A DNA stretch of 64,000 nucleotides from Varanus komodoensis (taxonomy: Eukaryota > Chordata > Lepidosauria > Squamata > Varanidae). The stretch is taken from positions 19,694,742 to 19,758,741 of the forward strand of contig NW_025336481.1 in NCBI RefSeq assembly GCF_004798865.1, read 5' to 3'. Under the pieces are notes generated by a model, which saw only the letters and a list, made by a program, of their open reading frames with translations, did not search any database and was not told where the DNA came from. Both the position numbers and the translations under genes were made by a program. Shown piece by piece: positions 23,718 to 37,527 of the stretch. Numbering within the stretch: position 1 is the first letter of the stretch; the number at the start of each line of letters is the position of its first letter.

Positions 23718-25439
23718 GTAAGTCCATATTGAACAGAAAGTCATTGAGTGTATTTGCATGCCATGCCAACCCACCCTGCCACTAAGCCAGGGTGGACTTG
23801 TTGTTGAGCAAACCCAGTGTGCTGCTGACCCCTCCTTCCTCCTCCTCAGTCCTCCCACGGCATCTTAGGGGAAACTGCAGGAGCACTGACTTGACTTTCT
23901 CGCTCTCTATTGCATAACACAGCCTGTAGATACCTGCACAGTTTCCTGCCAAAAACCTTTCATTAATACTTTCTAAATTCCACTTGTAAAATGGGGCTTT
24001 ACCTTTGACAGTTCTCTGAACTAACTCCTCCCATAAATAGAGTGATTCACTCTTGAGCTGATAAAATCTTGGGAACAACTGCAAAAGTGAGAGCACTACT
24101 AGGACGCATGAGTCCAACCCAACCCTCAAAGATACACACACAAAAAGCCTCATGTGTTTTGTTGCGGGGGCGGGATAGGGCACCTCCCTGCACCTTTGGT
24201 TCCAATTTGCAACTCACATTTTGGCAGTCCAGGGTGGGTGCCTGCTAGACACCCTCTGCAGTATCTCCCCCCTCCCACCCCTGAAGAGGCCAATGCATAA
24301 GTGCGGATAGAAAGAAAATGAAAGAAATAATGTTTGCAAATATTTGTGAAGATCAGATGGGGCAAAATTAGGTTTACAACTGCAGGCAGCACTTCTTGGG
24401 GCACTTTGAAGGGTCTTGTCCACAGATCTCAAAAGAGGGATTGAAAAAAGCCATCTGTACGCAGAGAAAAAGTAATGAGATCCGGATGGCTTGCAGTCAT
24501 GGCAGGGAGTGGGAGCAGCCAATGAGAGCTGCATTGAAGGGCTGCTTCAGGACTAGGGCATGCTCGGCGGGAGTGGCAAGGGGATTCTGCTGCTCTTGCC
24601 AGAGAAGTTGCTAGCCCATTCCCTGCACCCATGCCGGGGTGGTTGGCTGTCATGGATACAACAGCCTCTAAGCACAATGCATGGGTCGGTACAATGGCTT
24701 GTTGCCTTCAAATGAGCTGTGCTGTGTGACAGGGTTTGGCTTTGCACAAGATGACAAATCATCATGGGTGGTAGCCCGTGATGGGCTTTCATGTACTATG
24801 TACCCAGTAATTATCAGTACAAGTATCAAGACGAGTGAGTCTGACAGGTAGGAGAATACCCACATTTTAGTTCTAGTATTTTGCATGTGCACCAGATCTC
24901 CCCTTCACAGCACCAATGCCCTGCAGTGAAGGGTGAAAACCTGTGCCTCTTTAGGTAGAAAAATCCTACGGATGTCATGGCTGGCTGGAAAATACTGACA
25001 GTTGTAGAACTGTTTTTTGTCTAAACATGCATAAGATTGTTCCCCAAATATATTTAATTGTGTGCACTCTAAAACAAATGTACCATTGTAGCTCATGGTC
25101 ATTTTAATAGTTTAGAGTGGGTATTCCATGTTGTGTCTGGGGAGAGTGGGGGAATGGAGTGTAGCTTCAAACCAAGAAAAGGGAAACTAAATGTAAATCT
25201 GTGTTTTAATAATGGCCTCTAAAGCCATATTGTGAAAGTATTATGGCAGTGGTCTTTGATCAGATAAATGGAATAAAATTTATAAAAAGCAAAAGATGCT
25301 GACTTTATACAGATAAGGTGATGAAAGTATGTATAGATAAGAGGATTATATATAAATATATATACAGAGAGAGAGATTTTGGAGAATGTTACGAGTATCT
25401 GAGATTCTGAGCTAATTTTTGAATGTTGTGTATTCCTAG
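23718..25439 (+). other. GUCY2C: GUCY2C intron, no recognised element
   Basis: No exon and no repeat family that I recognise. Short overlapping open frames on the minus strand at 23782-24890 lack domains and start/stop logic. A short (TA)n(GA)n tract is at 25348-25377, close upstream of the next acceptor. Confidence 0.5.
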
Positions 25440-25532
<93 letters not shown>

Positions 25533-26168
25533 TAAGAAAATAAATAACCTTGGTTGAAAGCAAGCATCTATGTGTCTTCATGTCAAAATGGTTCAGCACA
25601 TGGGAAAATGAAATTTTGCTGAAACCAAGACCTTTTATCACCATTTGATACAAAGTGTGTGTGTGTGTGGGGGGGTGAATAAGAAAGGGATGAAAATTAA
25701 AGTAGTGGTTAATCTAGAATACAGAGGGAAACATGTTCATTCCTTTGAGTCCCTTGAAAGAATGGAAAGGTTTTTTGCTTTTATTTTTAAATACTCATAG
25801 ATTTTGGTGATACAAGCAAGATGAACAGAAGAATGAGGCTAAAAAAAGCAAATAAGTGCCACTGGGATATAAATATAAAGGATGCAAAAACCTTGTTGGA
25901 ATGTAGAGGAACGGATACTTTACATTAATTTGTGTCTATATATCCTCCGATATTGAGATTACAATAATTTTCATTTTCAGACTTAGCCACAGCAACTGCA
26001 CCCTTTCTTAGCAAGCCACTTCTGCCGAGCCGCAATCATCGTTGAGACTTAGAGGGAGAGCGTTGGGGGTTTCCAGTTCAACCATACACTGACTGGATTA
26101 GAGGATTTTCACTAACTTCTTTTTTGCCGTATGTCCTAAAATCCATCCTTTCCTCACAATGTTCCCAG

Positions 26169-26327
26169 CGCCTACCACAGCCAAACCAATGAAAACTACA
26201 TGGACACCTTAATTCGACGCCTGCAGCTGTATTCACGAAACCTGGAGCGTTTGGTGGAAGAGAGGACCGAGCTGTACAAAGCAGAGCGGGACCGAGCTGA
26301 CAGGCTTAACTTCATGCTTCTCCCACG
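26169..26327 (+). CDS. GUCY2C: GUCY2C exon ~21: helical linker before cyclase domain
   Basis: A 159-base exon that completes the split Gly, then [40 protein letters not shown] and [12 protein letters not shown], ending in two bases of Arg. The heptad-rich stretch is the signalling helix/coiled coil that dimerises the receptor and couples the kinase-homology domain to the cyclase. From MDTLIRR onward it is almost identical to human; the first eight residues vary (human LFHDQKNES). Acceptor TTCCCAG, donor CG|GTGAGT, phase 2. Confidence 0.97.
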
Positions 26328-29165
26328 GTGAGTGCCATCCATCAGGAGCCAGTAAATTTACATGTCTAGATTTTAAGCACTTTCTAGTCTACTTGAGAAT
26401 ATATTTATATTAAAACTCTACACAAGCACATATACACAGATATGCACCCATCTTTCTATATTGTCTAAAACTCAATGCATTAAAAAATCCTGAATCACTC
26501 TTCCAAAATTACTTCATTCATGAAGCAGAAGAGTGTAGGGGTATGGAATGTATATTACTAACAGTGGATGTTGGATCCATCATATTTCATACTAGGACTT
26601 ACTCCATAGAGGAAAAGGTTCTGCTCTCTCAAGAATTTCATGAAATGTCATGGCTGTGATTCATGTTTGTTTTCTAATATTTAAAAATTTCTTGCAAAAA
26701 GTTAACACTTTTTACACCTCTTTGTATTTCATACAGACTCATCTGATAGCCTGACCTGTTCAAATGCTATTAATATTAAAATTAATTGTCTAGAATTTGT
26801 TAAAGCAGTCTTCTCCTAAATCATAGGTGTGTGCCAGGAAAGAGCATGTGGGCGTGCTACATCTGAAGACTAAACATTCTTAGTCTGGATATAGTTCCTT
26901 ACACAATGTGCAACTCAGCTCTCTGTCTAGTTCAGCTCTAGAAGCTCAAACTTTTGTTTTGCTGTTCTAGCTGATGTAGCATTCAAATATGACATGTGGA
27001 AAAGAATCATGTACAACCTGAAAGTTACACTTTGATTGGGTTTGCACAACACAACAACCCATCATGCTAACTAAGTGGGGTTGCCATATTACTTGGCCTT
27101 AGGCAACTGGCTCCATTATGGGTAAGGGGGATTGGCTACAGAGCCCCATGGGAGGAGCATCAGAATACCCTTGCTGCTTTTGCCATGGGGCTTCCAGGTG
27201 ATTGCCAGTGCTACATGCCCCAAAGTGCCCAGGAGGCACCTAGTGGCAGCTGGTACTGGCTTATACCCCTCACTGCCTTCGGGCTTCCCACAGCTTTCCT
27301 CCCTTTGAACATTTTGCTTCCAGGAGATAGTGAAAGTCTATGGCTAGGCTGGCTTTCATGATCTTGGTTATGACAGCTATGAGCATTTCTGTCGAAGTGC
27401 CCCACTGGCACGTTGGAGGGGCTACCCATGGATGCCAAGCATTTTTAACACACAAAATGGGCACATTTTAAAAAAAAAAAAATTGAAGTGTTCATTCTGA
27501 GCTTTTTTCAAATACTTTTGTTAAATTTACCTGTACTTGGGCAATTTCAAATGTTCATGGTTGCAGGGATATAACTCGCATGTAACTCAGCAATGTTAGA
27601 GGAAGGGTTATTTGTAATATAAGAATAGGATAGAATGCTGTTCCTAGCCGAGCCGGGCCTAATCATCCCTCTTCCTTTTTCCCCTCCCACTTCGGGCTCT
27701 ATGTAGTGCAATACAGTACTGCTCATAGAACAGAGAAAGAAAAGGCATGTGGACTGAGGAGGTGTAGAAAGGAAGAACTGAGTCAGAAAGCAGCCTTCTC
27801 TTGTAAAATGTAGGGGTTGTCAGAGGACAAAATAAGAAAAGGTAGAGCAGCTGCAGCCATGGCAAGGGGGCAGGTAGGAAACAAAGTCCCAAAATTTCAG
27901 GCAGGAACATAATTCTTTTGTGAAGTCTTTATCAGCAGCCCTTCCTCCATTCCCAGTTTCCTCAGCAGCCCCCAGTTGAGATAATACCCCACAATGGCTG
28001 CTATCGCTCCCCTTCCCTGCAGACTCCCTGCCCTCAGCAGATCTTCCTTTCCATGTTGCTTCTGCAACAGTCTTTGCCACCTTCACTTTCCCACATTTCT
28101 GCCACTTCTGCTTCCTCCAATACTTCCCCCACCTTGCCCATCTCTCTTTTCTTACATCTTCTTCCTTCTACCTCTATCATCACAGAGTTTTTCATTATTC
28201 CTTCCTTCATCCAGAGTTCCTAAGGAGTGGGATGAGTGAACTTGCTTATGTTCTAGTACAGGTGCCTGTCTGATAATGCGGTGTGTGTGTGCACATGTGC
28301 GCACATGCGTGGACACACAGAAGCACTGGATTGTCTCTTAGAGTGAAATGTATGTTAGTACACAAGCAAAAAACATTGCCCTGCTGGATTAAATAAAACA
28401 TCCCTCTAGTCCAGCTTTTCTCCAACACACAAAGCAAGTTCATGTGTCATGCCAATAAATTATGGATTAATTAATTAACCGACAATTTGATGTGATGCAC
28501 ACTGTACAAAAGGTGCTTGCACTTCTGGAGGTTGTATCATGACATGTGAACCTGATTGTTTAGGGGCTAAACAGCATGGCAGTTAACCCAAGAATAACCA
28601 GCCTGGCTTTGCATGTTGTACTTGTAACCTCTGATCCAGCTGATCAGACATTATTTACAGAAAGTGCCATGGTACATCTTCACAAATCATGAATTAAGCA
28701 ACCCACAGTCTGCCTTTATGATGTGCAACCAAGTCACACAGATGTCCATTGGAAGCTCACAAACAAGACATAACAGTGATGTTTCTTCCCCTTACTTGTC
28801 ATAGTATATTTTTATCTGTCAAGGTTATTCACTTTTGATAGGCCTCACCTACATTAAGTTATCTAATAATTTTTAAGTCATCAAAGTGTACAGCCATTTC
28901 CATATCTTGTGGCAGTTATTCCCATAGATAATGCACTCCTATAGTGCATCTACGCTATTCATAATGTATCTTCATTGTCCTTTTAAAAATAAAAATACAC
29001 CAAATCTTAAGCATTTTTGTAGGGAAGATGCTGCAATTCTTGTTCATCTTAGCTGACACTTTCAAGATATATCTAGCACCATGAATTTTGGAAGGTAGGT
29101 AGGTAGGTAGGTTGATTTTTAGTGATGTGGTAGCCAGGACATCAGACAGCATTGCCCCCCCTCCC

Positions 29166-29254
<89 letters not shown>

Positions 29255-30254
29255 GCTCCAAAGACTGATTTTAGGAGCAAAGAGACAGAATCATCTATAT
29301 GAACATGAAGCTACTCCATGGTTTGTTCTATGCTAGATTCTTCATGCACTTCCTGAAGTGGCCCTGAATGTGGGTTTGAACTAGCAATGAAGCCCTGGTC
29401 CCAGCTGGTTTGGGATGCAGGCATCTGCATGATTCCAGAGGAGTTTTGCATGCCCTTGGTACCAGCTGCCATGGTGCAGCAAACACTGGAATGGAAAGGG
29501 GCAGAATATATTCCTCTTTTGCCAGGAAATGAATGTTCCAAGGGAATTGTATGATTGCAAGTATGCAAATAAGCATGGCAAGCCCCAGCTTCCAGTTCTG
29601 ATCAAGTAGAGTAGTCCAACAGAACCAAACAAGGAAAACAAAACAAAAACTTTACATGCAAGCAATTGGAAGGTACGAGGTCTTCAAGAGAATATGTGGT
29701 ATATGATTTATTCCAAGGGTAGGTGACATGACATCTGCAGATGGTATCCCTGAACAGCTTTTTTGACACTCAACAAGATGAAACTAATCCTCTAGTATTT
29801 TGAACTGATTTATTTTCTTGCAGGCAGTGGGGACTGCTATAAAATAGGTATCTGTTGGTGCTGAAAATTGTGGGTTGAAATGAGTTATTTAGGGTTTAGA
29901 TACTACCTCTCCAGAGGCTGCTTTTGGAGATTACTTGCTGTAACTTCCTGTGGTAATCATTTTGTAATTGCATCCAGATCAATTTCCAAATTGTTAGATG
30001 TGACCACCACTTAAACGTTTGCCTACCGTTGATCTAACCACTAACCTCTACCATGTCTGAAAGGGGACTGACTGCCCATAGCGTTGGTGCTTTAAGCAAT
30101 GATATTGTACTTTAGCATTACCAGTATGAATGAAACTGTAGTAGCACACTCTTCCTTATGGAATCACCAAGCAGCAGTCACAGCAGTACATTTTCAAGTA
30201 CTCTTTCCAAGAGAGAAGCTTCTTTCCACATGCTTATATTTTTGCTTTTGACAG
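26328..30254 (+). other. GUCY2C: GUCY2C 3.9 kb intron
   Basis: Mostly unique-looking AT-rich DNA. 27037-27075 carries the GGGTTTGCACAACACAAC motif shared with the foldback repeat at 10944. 27640-28240 is pyrimidine-rich on the + strand in part. 28376-28430 resembles a LINE 3' end on the minus strand. A (GTAG)n run is at 29096-29112 and a long (TG)n(AG)n tract at 29169-29251. Confidence 0.5.
29169..29251. repeat. (TG)n(AG)n compound microsatellite
   Basis: About 20 TG units followed by about 20 AG units, uninterrupted, hence probably length-variable. Confidence 0.97.
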
Positions 30255-30447
30255 GCCCGTGGTAAAGTCTTTGAAGGAAACTGGATGGGTGAAGCCTGAA
30301 CTGTTTGAAGAAGTCACCATCTACTTCAGTGATATTGTGGGTTTTACAACCATCTGTAAATACAGCACCCCTATGGAAGTGGTGGACATGCTCAATGACA
30401 TCTACAAGAACTTTGATCACATTCTTGACAATCATGATGTTTACAAG
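30255..30447 (+). CDS. GUCY2C: GUCY2C exon ~22: first half of guanylyl cyclase domain
   Basis: A 193-base exon, one base completing Arg and 64 codons: [71 protein letters not shown] carries the first metal-binding Asp, and the Glu of the TPMEVV region corresponds to the guanine-recognition Glu of guanylyl cyclases. Acceptor TTGACAG, donor AAG|GTGATT, phase 0. The coding frame continues 36 bases into the intron before a stop. Confidence 0.98.
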
Positions 30448-30848
30448 GTGATTGGGTTTGAGGAGAGAGCACACAGGCCTAGATAAAATGAGTTCGAGAT
30501 TGAGAAAAGGAATGGAAAGCACCACCAATCCTTTAAGAAACAGCAATAATCTGTTTTCCATGAGGCATTCTCTTGCTAAAAGGATTGTGCAAACAGAGCA
30601 GTAAAGTAGGTTTACTTGCCTTAACAGTTAAAAATGTTTAAGGAAGCTCTTCATCTTAGAGAAAATCACCACCATATAGGCTTGCTTAGAACTCCATATA
30701 CCTATATAACATTTATTAATAGAAAAGTATGTAACATTCTTATCTGCTGGAATAGAAGAGAACAGAATGATGTCCCAAGCCTTCCCCATATCTGAGGAAA
30801 ATGGCTTGTCTATCATATAGACAGTAACTTCAGGTCATATTTCAACAG

Positions 30849-31023
30849 GTAGAGACCATTGGAGATGCATATATGGTAGTGAGTGGCTTACCAAAGCGGA
30901 ATGGCAACAGACATGCCGTGGATATTTCCATGATGGCTCTGGACATACTCAGCTTCATGGGTTCCTTTGAACTCCAACATCTTCCAGGCCTTCCTATATG
31001 GATTCGTATAGGAATTCACTCTG
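30849..31023 (+). CDS. GUCY2C: GUCY2C exon ~23: guanylyl cyclase domain, second metal-binding Asp
   Basis: A 175-base exon of 58 codons plus one base: [64 protein letters not shown] contains the second metal-coordinating Asp; [11 protein letters not shown] is the conserved loop of membrane guanylyl cyclases. Human differs mainly by AIDIAKMALEI for [11 protein letters not shown]. Acceptor CAACAG, donor G|GTATGG, phase 1. The preceding intron is only 401 bases. Confidence 0.98.
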
Positions 31024-31440
31024 GTATGGATGATACATCAAATATCTGACTAAAAACAATCAACCAATGATTCTCAATCTCATGTTTAATGTACCATAAA
31101 CTGTTTGTGGAAGCATGTCATAGTAAGATATTATACATAGTTTCTTGGGCATTTTGGATATTACCTTTGTTGAAATATAAGTTATAATGGAAGAAGAATA
31201 TAACAGACTTTAAAAATAATTAAAACATGAATAGCATTCTTGGCTAGAGTTGATACAGTGGATGTTTGCCTTTATGTATCTAATAGGGCTCTGGTTGCTG
31301 AGTCCTTTGAAAGATTCAAGATAGATTCAAAAAACCAATAATCATGTGCCCCAGGTGAAGTTTTTGTTTGTAGGATGGTGCTACAGATTCCCAATCATAT
31401 ATAATATGATTATTTCTAGTCCACATATAATGGACTGTAG

Positions 31441-31487
31441 AAAGAACCTGGCTAAGATGAAAGAACCTGGCTAGAAAGAACCTGGCT
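31441..31487. repeat. three-fold 13-base repeat
   Basis: AAAGAACCTGGCT at 31441-31453, 31460-31472 and 31475-31487, with spacers of 6 and 2 bases. Confidence 0.9.
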
Positions 31488-34400
31488 GGATAACATACTA
31501 CTGTTCAGCATTTTATTTTAATCCCCTCCCCTAAAAAAAAATAATCCACATAGGAGTTTATAGTCCAGCCAATGGAAGAGTTCAGAGAACTGCAAAAATA
31601 AAAATAGACTAAAAGCAGAATAATCACAAACTTTAGAGACATTACAGCACAGGAGTGGGTACCCTTGTTAAGGTTTGTAACTGCATAGTGCAATCAGCCT
31701 CTAAAAGCATTGAAAATGAACAAGAAAACATATTTTAAGACAGCCAAAAAAGTAATGTAATAGCATGTTGGAGAATTCATATGTAATGCCTAATAAGTGT
31801 CAATCACATTCTTCACTGCAATTGCAATTAACAGTGGGCACATTATACAGAAAATGTATTGCATTTTAGTAGATACAAAGTACAGAGCATACAGTGCTTG
31901 GAAAATATATAATTGTGACAGAATGCAGCCTCAAGGGAAAATATCTCAACAGCATACAATAAATAACAACTATTTGTCATGCTAAAAACTTATTTCTGGA
32001 ATGATCCTTGGAGAGTATATTTTAAAATTAATTATTAAAATGGGTTTCCCACACTCAAGGCCAAGCACTTAAGAAAATTTATCTTGTTGCTTTTGTTTGT
32101 TTCAATAATTGGCTCAGCAGAGAAGTGATTTAGTAATTTTCACTTAACGTCAAGAGCAGAAAGTCTGCAGAAGGCCTATCACAAGGCCTTATGTAAGACA
32201 GTTTTTCTTTACTCACTTCTCTGATTCTTACATTAAGATTCCATTATTGCTCCTTTTCTTAATTTAGTACAGTTATTGAATCAAAGCTGTTCTTCACTGT
32301 CCACATCATTTCTGGCTGCCTAGCATAAAATATGCTGCCAATACATTAAAAAGAAGAAAGAAAAGGATGAAGAATCTTTTAGAAATTTGACTGATTACTT
32401 TTTAGCTCAAGTTGTAGTGCTGTGAAGTAAAACAGCTAAAGGGTAAAAATTGAAGCATGGCTTATGACTGTGACTGAATATTATATATATAGATAGGTAT
32501 AATTATTTTCTTTCTCATGATTGTATTTAAAATAATTTTACACTCTTTTTTCTAGTTTTTGTAAAGGCTGATGAATTGTTCAAGTCACGACATTTTCAGA
32601 AGCAGTCATACAGAAAGCTATGATTTCCTAATATGCTCCATTTATTTCCCTTCTCAAACTGGGAATCCTCCTTTTCTCCACCTCCTTTTCTCCACCTTTT
32701 CTTGCAACATAGCTTGCCCAAATGCTAGTTTGAACTCAATTAGAGGGTGATGGTGAATTTAGCAAATAGAGGAGAGAAGTAAAAACTACAGGTTTGGGGC
32801 AACAAGAGTGGGGAAAGAAAGCAGTAAAGCTAGTCAGAGTAAGATTTTCACCTTGTATCTTCTGCCCACTAGTAAATGATACTGCAGGGGAAGAAGGACA
32901 TACAAAAACAGTCTTGTGACATCGGAGGGGTAACAAATTCAAGAGAACTGCTAACTAGGCACTGTAGCCAATGACACAAACATCCTGGCATAGGCTGTCT
33001 TGTCACCTACACTGCCTAGTTAATGGCCAGTGCAGCTACTCGTATTTTGTTTCTATGCAATTGTCACCATGTCTTCTTTTCTTGCATTACTTCCCCTTGG
33101 AAATTACTCCTCTTCCACCCTGCACCTCCATCATGTGCATGCATGTCTGATGGTTTACAGTTACAGTACATAGATGGGAAAAAGTGGAGTCTGGTCAAGA
33201 AAAGTTTATGCCATAATATGTTATTTTGCTTCCGAGTGAGACTTTTATAGTGCTGTCCCCCTGATGATTCATGGAAGTTTATGTGAGGTCCAGATGCTGT
33301 GCTCTGTTCACAACCTACCTGTGTTCTTCTATTGTTTCTTCTGTAGTTTCCTTCACTGCAGAAAATTGATTAAGGAAGAAAGATGGAATCACTGCCTAAT
33401 GTCTTCTGAGTGCTAGCTGCAGGAGTGTGTCTAGAAGCCCTTTTATGGCAGAAAATGTTCTGACAACTCCCAGCATGACCCAGTTGGCATAACATAGGAT
33501 TGCATCCTTAGTCATTAAAGTGACATCAAATTCTTTGGGTGCTTTCAGATGGATGACCTCTAGAGCAACCCATCAAATTGTACTGTGCAGCTGTTTCATT
33601 TATTGCTCCTGGATTTTGTTTTGTTTTATTTTTTTTCTTGGCTGGCATGAAAGAAAAGACAGGAGAACACGACGTAGTAGAAAAGGAAGAGGAAGAAGAA
33701 GCAGCGGAAAAACTTGGAAGGGTTAGATACAGTAGTTAAAAAAAAAAGCCTGGAGCCCCTGTAAAATTCTTTTAATAAGGCAGGGTGATTGCTCACTCAA
33801 AGGCTCACCTGGAAAGCACCTTTCATTGTTTTTACTGCAGGAAATTAAAAGCTTTTCCACATGAGGCATTTATTGTGAGCTTATGATAGTCATGATTGTT
33901 TATGAGCTTTTAAACAACATTGTGATTTTCCAGTTTCACCACTTTCCCATTTTTTAAAAATGTGGGTGAAAGTGGAGTATTATTTCTAACAGGGAAAAGA
34001 AAGGGAGTTTCTTACTTATTTGTGATATACCACTATAGCACAATGCTACTAGAGGTTACATCATGGAAAAGCAGGAAAGGAAAAACTGTGGCACTTGTCA
34101 CTCAATGCTGTGGTGAAACTGAAAGTAACAACAGCTGTTAACAGTGTCATGTGGGAAAGTTGTGGTATGTCTACTTGTCTAGAAGACATAAGAACAAGAT
34201 CCGGGAGGGAGAGAATACAAGAATGAGGTGTACATGAATGAACCTTGAGGGTTCATGACTGAGCAAATGTCTTTGATCTGTTGTAAGGTTGCTCCCAACC
34301 TCCTACGGGAACTTTTGACAACACGTTACTCTATAAACCCATGGAGTCAATAGCTGCAATCCTGTTCTGGGGTGAGGCATAATAGGAAAGTCTATGTAGT

Positions 34401-34890
34401 TCATGTGTCTAGCGATCTCCTGCAATTTCTGATACTATCCATGCCCTTGATTTTCCAAATTCCTCTTCATCCTCCCTATGAAGCAGTCATTTCTACATCA
34501 TAGCCGGGCAACAGAAGGATGGGGGAAACAAAAACAAAAACCAGCAGTGACACTGACGGGGCATGAGAAGGAGAGGAGAATCCAAGGACCAAAGTGGAGG
34601 GTCAGAATCTGTGTGGGCACGCTAGGTGGCAGCTCTCTGGAGAGCTCTTGTCTGGACTCCTGCAATGTGCACTGCCAGACTTACTCAACGAGGAAGAGGA
34701 ACATGCGAGTGGGTGGCAGGGAATGGACAGGCTGCATCTGTTTTGAAATCACGAAGCGCATGAGCATCTTCAGTCATGCCCACAAAGTGGACGGAGGAAG
34801 CCTTTCAATAACCAGTAATGAGTCACATTAATGATTTCATGTTAATTTGGAGGCTGTTTAATTATAAATTTATTTTGTTAGTTTATTGCA

Positions 34891-34992
34891 GAAAACTAGC
34901 AGAGTGACTTCTGGCATCTTAAAGACCACTGCATCTACTGTGGTGTAGGCTTTTGTGGACTTGAGTCTACTTTGCCAGATGACTTATGAAGC
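34891..34992. repeat. dispersed repeat fragment
   Basis: GAAAACTAGCAGAGTGACTT, GGCATCTTAAAGACCACTGC and GGCTTTTGTGGACTTGAGTC resemble a widespread amniote repeat (CTGGTGGCACCTTAAAGACT...GCTTTCGTGGGCT). Shares its core with 9680-9730 in inverse orientation. Confidence 0.55.
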
Positions 34993-35095
34993 ATTACCCC
35001 AAGCTACAGATCTATGTGTACATGTCTGGCTGTTGTTGGGGGATCTAAACAGTGAAGTCAATTTTGATTACTTGTGGGGTGTGGCCTTCTCTTAA

Positions 35096-35308
<213 letters not shown>

Positions 35309-35739
35309 TAGTATTGGGCATCTCTACAGAGGTATTGTGTGTTCATAAAACCTCATTTTTAAAACTTTGCAGGTTCTTTTACAGCATCATGATCCTTCAG
35401 TCCCTCTCTCATGTTTTCCAGGCACCTTCCAGCTTTTTTAGGGCCAAGAAAGTCAGCTATTTTCCTGAATGCCACCATTATTTGCCGCGGATATCTAGTG
35501 TAGTTTTGCTCTATGCCCCACCTTTGCATGTGTAATGGAAATTACAGAAAGGCAGAGAGGAAAACCTCGGGGTGGGGGGGAACCTCACGTGAAGGACATG
35601 CTAATCCTCCTTCAAGGAAAGCAGCAGAAGACTTGGCAAAGCACTGGGGGAAATGGCTTCTGTAGGGAATCCTTAGAAGTTGACTAGGTGAGCTTGAAGT
35701 AGTCACATTTTCTCTCTGCAAACATTTGCACCCTCCTCT

Positions 35740-36365
35740 ACAATTTATTTATTTATTTATTTATTTAATTTATTTAGGAAATTTTTATCTTGTCCTACAC
35801 AATCCAATTGTCCCAGGATGGCTTACAATATAAATAGCAATAATTGCACAAACAATAAAAAATTCAATATCAAAACAAAATGCAACTGAGAATATAATAA
35901 AACCAGATTAAAATTATTTAAACCTTAAAATGTTGGGCAAAGAAAAGGTTTTTACCTGGTGCTGAAAAGAATATAAAGTTGGTGCCAGGCAAACCTCTCT
36001 GGTGAGTGCACTCCACAGTCAGGGTGCCACCACAGAGAAGGCCCTCTGGGTATTCACTCTCCTAACCTCCTTCAAGGAGGGTTCCTGGAGCAGAGTCTCT
36101 GCTGCAGATCTTAGGGAGTGGGAGGGCATATAGGGAAGAAGACGTTCCTTCAGGTATCCTGGTTCCAAGTTGTTTAGGGCTTTATAGGTCAATACCAGCA
36201 CCTTAAATTGGGCCAGGACTTCAAGCAGGAGCCAGTGTAGCTGACAGAGGACTGGCGCTATATGAGAACAGTGACCGGCCCCTGTCAGCAGTCTGACAGC
36301 TCTGTTTTGAACCAACTGAAGTATCCAGACCGTTTTTAAGGGCAGCTCACATAGAGTGTGTTACA
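35740..36365 (-). mobile_element. L2-like LINE 3' end
   Basis: The minus-strand open frame 36019-36315 reads MVQNRAVRLLTGAGHCSHIA, PVLCQLHWLLLEVLAQFKVL and VLTYKALNNLEPGYLKERLL, the L2-group RT C-terminus (RLLTG...PVL--LHWLP...YKALN---P-YL). Its 3' tail with TTTA repeats is at the left. Confidence 0.85.
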
Positions 36366-36469
36366 GCAATCCAAGATACGTTTCATCTTAAAACTCTGCA
36401 TATGGAAAATTTATAGTAGTTCATCTTTGGAAGGTTTCATTTGGGTGCCTGTAGCTGGTTAAATTAGGT

Positions 36470-36795
36470 GCGTATCCAGAAGAGAGAGGCCTTCTCAGTA
36501 GTGGCACCACATTTTTGGATTTATTTGTTCATTTCAATTATATACCATCCAATAGCTGAACCTCTCTGGAAAGTTTCCAATAGTTCCCTCCCAAATGAAG
36601 CTTATCTGCAGTATTACAGTATTATCTTTTCAATGCCAGAAAAAGACCTTTCTTTTCTCCAAGACATTTTAGAGTTTTTAATATATTTGACTGTTTTTCC
36701 TGTGCTTTTAAAGAATGGCATTTCATTTTAGTGTTTTAGGTTTATGTAATCTGCCCTGGAGAACTTCTGCAAATTAAAATATAATAAATAAAATT
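36470..36795 (+). mobile_element. L2-like LINE 3' end
   Basis: Begins QKREAFSVVAPHFW, the L2 C-terminal motif, and ends TGTAATCTGCCCTGGAGAAC then AAATATAATAAATAAA. Opposite in orientation to the copy ending at 36365. Confidence 0.7.
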
Positions 36796-37432
36796 ACTTT
36801 AAAATCAAGTCAGAATGAAGTCAACATCCCTCTCCTCTTTTTTTTAAACATCTCACCTGATGAGATCTGAATACCTGAAAGCTTGTACACTATTTTGTGT
36901 TCTTGGGTTTCGCCTTACAAAGACATTACACTTATAAGGATTTTTTTCTTATGACCAAAATGGCTCGTTTTGCTTTTTGCTGCACCACATATGTGTTGTG
37001 TGTGTTGTGTTGCTGTTTGATAAATAGGGCAGAGGTATTGTGCATGGTACCCTGAGATTCTTAGAAGGAAGCATAGAATAAAGATGTAATCAATAAACAG
37101 TTGCACAACTACATTATATTAAAAAAGCTTTATTTGCTGTTTTGCTCTATCCTTCCTTCTGACTACTATTTGCAAAGCCACCTCAAGAATTTTCAGGACA
37201 ATCTTCAGGACAATCTCTCTCTTTGAAATCAGCAAGATTAAGTGACTTGAGAACTGTAATCTCAGTAGTTATGTTCTATTTGGAAATGTTATTTCTAAGC
37301 CAAGTATATTTTTGAGACATCTGAATCCTAGCATTTTCACTACCAGAAATGCAGCTATACATCAGTCATAACACAGAGTAGCACAAATCTAAATTAAAAC
37401 TCCACATCTGTTTCTTGTTATCCTGCATGTAG

Positions 37433-37527
37433 CTCTACGAATACATGTAAGTGGTTCCACTATAGCTATTTTCAAAAGGACAGACTGTCAATTCCAGTAT
37501 GAAGAGCGAGGAGAGACATATCTGAAG
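37433..37527 (+). CDS. GUCY2C: GUCY2C exon ~25: end of cyclase domain
   Basis: A 95-base exon completing Pro, then [20 protein letters not shown] and [11 protein letters not shown] (human [31 protein letters not shown]). These are the last strands of the cyclase fold. Acceptor GCATGTAG, donor AAG|GTAACA, phase 0. Confidence 0.96.

Noticed and set aside
24150-24892. Cluster of minus-strand open frames
   Set aside because: They overlap in different frames, lack domains and have Cys/Ser/Pro-rich compositions typical of antisense non-coding DNA.
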